Positions 13,725 to 16,045 of a stretch of DNA of 16,045 nucleotides are shown piece after piece. This DNA is from Myxococcales bacterium. Its GTDB lineage: Bacteria; Myxococcota_A; Polyangia; Polyangiales; Polyangiaceae. A program made the translations under genes and the position numbers. The stretch covers positions 1 through 16,045 of the forward strand of contig JAAFHJ010000052.1 of assembly GCA_013298325.1 (NCBI GenBank), read 5' to 3'. Every line of letters starts with the position of its first letter. The stretch's first letter is position 1. The notes below the pieces were generated by a model. The model worked only from the letters and a program-made list of their open reading frames with translations. It searched no databases and was not told the DNA's origin.

Positions 13725-13873
13725 TGCAGCCGGCGGGATTTGCACCCGCATCTGGGGCGTGGAAGGCGATAACCGTCCGCTCTTCGGCCCCGCTTCAAAG
13801 AAGCTAGGCAAGGGATGAGCAACGGAAAGGGTGCAAGCACCCAAACCCTGATCTACTGTTAATCTACGGCTGC
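13725..13873 (-). ncRNA. Y RNA-like tRNA mimic Y1 (with extra tetraloop hairpin)
   Basis: This 149-nt RNA has a perfect acceptor GCAGCCG/CGGCUGC, discriminator A, UA, D-stem GAUU/GAUC with loop AACAGUA (no GG) and T-arm GCGGG-UGCAAAU-CCCGC (G for U55). The split anticodon arm is GGG, insert, CG-CCUUCCA-CGCCC, giving 5 bp and a 7-nt loop. The insert holds an extra small hairpin GGGUG-CUUG-CACCC, then the long stem CCGUUGCUC/GAGCGGACGG (one bulged G), an inner GCUUC-UUU-GAAGC hairpin and the motif GGGCCGAAG opposite CUUGCC. It is the first RNA after the Ro60 gene, 41 nt from its stop. Confidence 0.72.
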
Positions 13874-13878
13874 TTAGG

Positions 13879-13900
13879 TTCGCCGGCCTGTGCCGGCGAA
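13879..13900 (-). other. Stable hairpin between rsr and the Y RNA array
   Basis: TTCGCCGGC pairs perfectly with GCCGGCGAA over 9 bp around a 4-nt loop, just after the Ro60 stop. No T-run follows, so it is not a standard terminator. It may protect the rsr mRNA 3' end or mark a processing site between mRNA and array, or attenuate transcription into the array. Confidence 0.6.
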
Positions 13901-13914
13901 GAGAGAAACAAGAC

Positions 13915-15480
13915 TCACTGGCGCGCGAAGTCGGCCATCACCGCCGGAGCGGCTGCGTCGAATCCGACGACGTCCAGCGTACCGGCGTCGTTCGGATCGG
14001 CGATGGTGAACTCGGTCGCCGTGAGGCCGACGACCACGAGCTTGGCGGCGATGCCGGTCTGCTCGCGATAGTCGCGAAGTGCTCGATACGGATGCACATT
14101 TCCGAACCAGGTCTCGTTGTCCGTGTAGACCACAAACACATCGACCGGGATCTTCTGGGCCGCCGCGTGAAGCATCGGGAGCGCGCAGTCGGTGGCCCCC
14201 ATCGGGACCGCATCGATGCGGGCAACCGTCGTCTTGAGGTCGAGATCGGCGTGGAGGGGAAGCGGCACAAGCGTGTGGGAGAAGCCTACAAAGCGCGTCT
14301 CCGCTTCCGCCCGTGCCGTCGCCATCGCCATCACCGCGCTCGCCATGCGCGGATTCACCCCGGAGAGGCCGCCGATGGTACCGACGGTCATCGAGCCGGA
14401 GACGTCGAGGGCAAGCATATGACGCTTCCCCGTCGGTTCAATCGTCTGGAAGGAGGCAAAAAATGCATCATCCAGCGCCTTGATCAGTCGCGTATCCGGC
14501 TTCCAGGTCAACGAGCCTTTATCGCCGCGCCCCTGCCCGTAAACACCGGCGGCCGCAAGGACCGACAGCGGGTGGATGCGCGCCTTCTTCAGCGCCCGCT
14601 CGTCGCGGAGGCGGTCGGCGATCAGACGCCCATGGCCAGCGTCCGTGAGCCCGAGCGCACCCAGACGCGCGAGGTTTCGGAGGAGGGCCGTGAGCGGGAG
14701 ATCGGGGAGCAAGGCTTCCCAAACCGCCTTATTCGCAAGAAATTGTGACGGAATCATCTCATGCGTAAAGCGATACTTCGCGCAGAGTTGAATGACCTCC
14801 TCGGCGCTCGTCGCCTGCTGAAGGGCATCGAAGGCGGCAAGCGTCTCCGGGAGGAGGCTCGCGTCGGGCGCCTTTCCGACGATCCACCCGAAGATCGCCT
14901 TCTGGCGGTCGTCGACGGGATGGGCGTGGGAAAGGCGCAACATATCGCGGTGAGACCAGCCGTCCCGCTGGCGGTATTTCGTCGTTTGATAGACGAGATC
15001 CTTCTCCGCCTTCTGCGTATACCAACGGGCGACCGCGGTACGGAGCGCGCGGCCGAAACCGCGAAAGCGGGTCGCTGCGTCGACGAAGTGAAAGAGGTGG
15101 GTCGCCGTACGCGCAACCTGGGGCAAGGCCTCAAGGGCTGCGGCCCGCGTCGCGGGGTCCCCCGCCGAAGCCGCGTAGGCAAGGGCAAGGATCGCCGAGT
15201 CATTCTTGGGGGCGCGCCCGGTCACCGAGACAGAAACAATCCGTGAAACGGTCTTTTTCCCGTCGAGAGCGAGGCAGGCATCGAGGGCGCTGAGGGCGTC
15301 CTGCGCGGTCTTTCGTGCGGTCGCGTAGTAGGTCGGGCCGTCGGCGCCGAGGATGAGGAAGCGGTCGAGGCGCCCCCAGGCATCAAGGGCGAACACCGCG
15401 CCACCGGCATGGTTGGTCACGAGACCGGCGGTCGGGTTGGCAGACTTCGGGGCGAACAGGTCAAGAACAGCGCGGAACAT
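13915..15480 (-). CDS. rsr: Ro60-family protein Rsr (TROVE and vWA domains)
   Basis: This ring-shaped RNA-binding protein binds Y RNAs and misfolded RNAs; in Deinococcus, Y RNA tethers it to the exonuclease PNPase. From ATG 15480 the product is 521 residues, near the usual bacterial Rsr length. The N-terminus matches the TROVE opening: TNHAGGAVFALDAWGRLDRFLILGADGPTYYA, followed by HEAT-like helices (VYQTTKYRQRDGWSHRDMLRLSHAHP). The C-terminal vWA domain has a complete metal site: DVSGS (359-363), Thr430 in GATD and Asp454 in YTDNETW. The frame stays open 51 codons upstream to 15633, but ATG 15480 has GGAG nine bases before it and fits the family start. Seven Y RNA-like genes follow directly on the same strand. 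No rtcB or PNPase gene is in the window. Confidence 0.95.
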   Translation of the reverse strand: MFRAVLDLFAPKSANPTAGLVTNHAGGAVFALDAWGRLDRFLILGADGPTYYATARKTAQDALSALDACLALDGKKTVSRIVSVSVTGRAPKNDSAILALAYAASAGDPATRAAALEALPQVARTATHLFHFVDAATRFRGFGRALRTAVARWYTQKAEKDLVYQTTKYRQRDGWSHRDMLRLSHAHPVDDRQKAIFGWIVGKAPDASLLPETLAAFDALQQATSAEEVIQLCAKYRFTHEMIPSQFLANKAVWEALLPDLPLTALLRNLARLGALGLTDAGHGRLIADRLRDERALKKARIHPLSVLAAAGVYGQGRGDKGSLTWKPDTRLIKALDDAFFASFQTIEPTGKRHMLALDVSGSMTVGTIGGLSGVNPRMASAVMAMATARAEAETRFVGFSHTLVPLPLHADLDLKTTVARIDAVPMGATDCALPMLHAAAQKIPVDVFVVYTDNETWFGNVHPYRALRDYREQTGIAAKLVVVGLTATEFTIADPNDAGTLDVVGFDAAAPAVMADFARQ

Positions 15481-15751
15481 ATAGAAATTCTCCGAGGGGA
15501 GTCGGCCCATCGCTGGGCAACCGTCTGACGTCGTCGCCCCCGCAGTTTCGCGGGTCGGCGTCGACCGTCCGCCGTTTGCAGCGGACGTCTGCCCTTCAGC
15601 AGCGACCGTGCCAGCGGCTACGACTAGCCACATTTCCTCGGTTTCCTGATGGCCGACCTCCGCGAGTCCCCAATTCGCGCGCGTATCCGCTAGGAGTACT
15701 AGCCAATTGGCTAATCACGCGCGCATGAGCGCGTGGACCGAGAATTTCCAT
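15481..15751 (-). promoter_or_regulatory. rsr upstream region
   Basis: The 270 nt between the rsr start and the upstream terminator have no convincing gene. The first 153 nt are in frame with rsr and open, but composition and family length argue against translation. The distal part holds an inverted repeat CACGCGC/GCGCGTG (15716-15735) and a 14-bp palindrome (15700-15713). I found no clear sigma-70 pair, and no sigma-54 site with correct GG-to-GC spacing, which would be expected if an RtcR-type activator were used. Confidence 0.4.
15700..15713. promoter_or_regulatory. 14-bp perfect palindrome, candidate operator
   Basis: TAGCCAATTGGCTA is a perfect palindrome about 220 nt upstream of the rsr start and just downstream of the preceding terminator. 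AT-centred palindromes of this size are typical of dimeric repressor sites such as MarR-type. The cognate regulator is unknown. Confidence 0.35.
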
Positions 15752-15782
15752 AAAAAAAAGCCCCTGGAGGGTTCCAGGGGCT
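15752..15782 (-). terminator. Intrinsic terminator of the DUF779 gene
   Basis: On the minus strand a 10-bp perfect stem (AGCCCCTGGA/TCCAGGGGCT, 4-nt loop) is followed by eight T. It lies about 75 nt after the DUF779 stop and separates that gene from rsr. Confidence 0.92.
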
Positions 15783-15796
15783 CGCGTTCCAGGCCC

Positions 15797-15814
15797 CCTG
15801 TCCTTGTGGGACAG
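15797..15814 (-). other. Hairpin in the DUF779 3' untranslated region
   Basis: CCTGTCC pairs with GGACAGG over 7 bp around a loop of 4 bases, between the DUF779 stop and its terminator. A further CCTC...GAGG pairing is possible on the upstream side. It may be part of a structured 3' UTR or a small RNA that shares the terminator; nothing identifies it further. Confidence 0.4.
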
Positions 15815-15855
15815 GCCCTCTGCGTGCAGGCGGAGGGGAGAGCACTCGAACGTAA

Positions 15856-16045
15856 TCAGGGTCGCGCAAGAGGGCCGGCGGCCGGCTCGCCGAGTGCTTC
15901 GATTTCCTCGGTGGTGAGGATCTCGCTGCGGATCAGGAAGCGCACGCCGAGCGGCGACTCCAAGGAGAAGCCGGCGCCGCGGCCGGGGACGACGTCAAGG
16001 ACGAGGCGGGTATGCTTCCAGTATTCGAACTGGGCGGCCCCCGAT
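15856..16045 (-). CDS. DUF779 family protein (5' end beyond window)
   Basis: The last 63 codons of a minus-strand gene end at TGA 15856-15858. The translation GAAQFEYWKHTRLVLDVVPGRGAGFSLE..., continuing PLGVRFLIRSEILTTEEIEAL, matches the conserved C-terminal half of DUF779 proteins ('QFEYWKHT.L..DVVPGRG..FSLE...G.RFL.RS'). These are small proteins of about 130 residues that are often encoded next to aldehyde dehydrogenases. Their biochemical role is not established. The start and any dehydrogenase neighbour lie outside the window. It is not obviously connected to rsr, being separated by a strong terminator. Confidence 0.85.
   Translation of the reverse strand, partial: SGAAQFEYWKHTRLVLDVVPGRGAGFSLESPLGVRFLIRSEILTTEEIEALGEPAAGPLARP

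Noticed and set aside
12796..13873. Ordinary decoding tRNA genes
   Set aside because: Loop triplets would be UUU, AAG, AUG and others, some with A at position 34 that bacteria do not use; four of seven lack the D/T-loop elbow bases, and all carry or are replaced by a Ro60-type hairpin next to rsr. A decoding role for Y7 (UUU) cannot be fully excluded.
12796..13873. CRISPR array or other short-repeat array
   Set aside because: Repeat units are long, of uneven length, and explained by tRNA-like folds; there are no uniform repeats and spacers and no cas genes.
15481..15633. N-terminal extension of Rsr by 51 codons
   Set aside because: The extension has low-complexity composition, goes beyond the usual family start, and ATG 15480 has a well-placed GGAG.

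Overview
The window is GC-rich and mostly coding. The gene set is chromosomal: RsgA, QueE, fructose-1,6-bisphosphatase, a DhnA-type class I aldolase, a signal peptidase I and a leucine dehydrogenase. Mixed with these are several lineage-specific lipoproteins, including a DUF3160-like one, and alanine/serine/proline-rich anchored proteins. That mix suggests a Myxococcota (deltaproteobacterial) genome. This is inference from gene content and composition; no rRNA or marker alignment was possible.

Layout. Positions 1-1841 (minus) hold the start of a DUF3160-like lipoprotein that runs off the left edge. A small membrane-protein candidate (1872-2252, plus) diverges from it. A minus-strand pair follows: rsgA (3583-4707) and an HEXXH lipoprotein (2264-3586), with overlapping stop and start codons. 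queE and a small membrane protein (4760-5787, plus) overlap in the same way. fbp (5808-6842, minus) and a class I aldolase (7002-7925, plus) are divergent and act on the same metabolite. A signal peptidase I (7929-8855), an anchored low-complexity protein (8896-9675) and a lipoprotein (9679-10821) continue on the plus strand. Leucine dehydrogenase (10899-11954) ends at a strong bidirectional terminator. A PH-domain-like membrane protein (12092-12736) is on the minus strand.

The remarkable part is 12796-15480, all on the minus strand. A Ro60/Rsr gene (TROVE plus vWA domains, 13915-15480) is followed 41 nt later by a tandem array of seven tRNA-like RNAs (12796-13873), named Y1 to Y7 here in transcription order. 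Each has a tRNA-like acceptor stem (six fully paired; Y2 carries one mismatch) and a tRNA T-arm, most have a D-arm, and each carries a structured insert where the anticodon arm should be. All seven inserts share GGG[U/C]CG-A-N-G/A, which in most members can face CUU(or CUC)-[A/G][U/C]CC. This resembles, in permuted order, the GGUC-CG-AAG / CUU-GACU helix through which animal Y RNAs bind Ro60. Bacterial Y RNAs are known to lie near Ro60 genes and to mimic tRNA. What stands out here is the size of the array, the alternation of two RNA types, and a split anticodon-like arm that is kept and covaries.

Right of rsr come a regulatory region with a 14-bp palindrome, a strong terminator, and the 3' end of a DUF779 gene that runs off the right edge.
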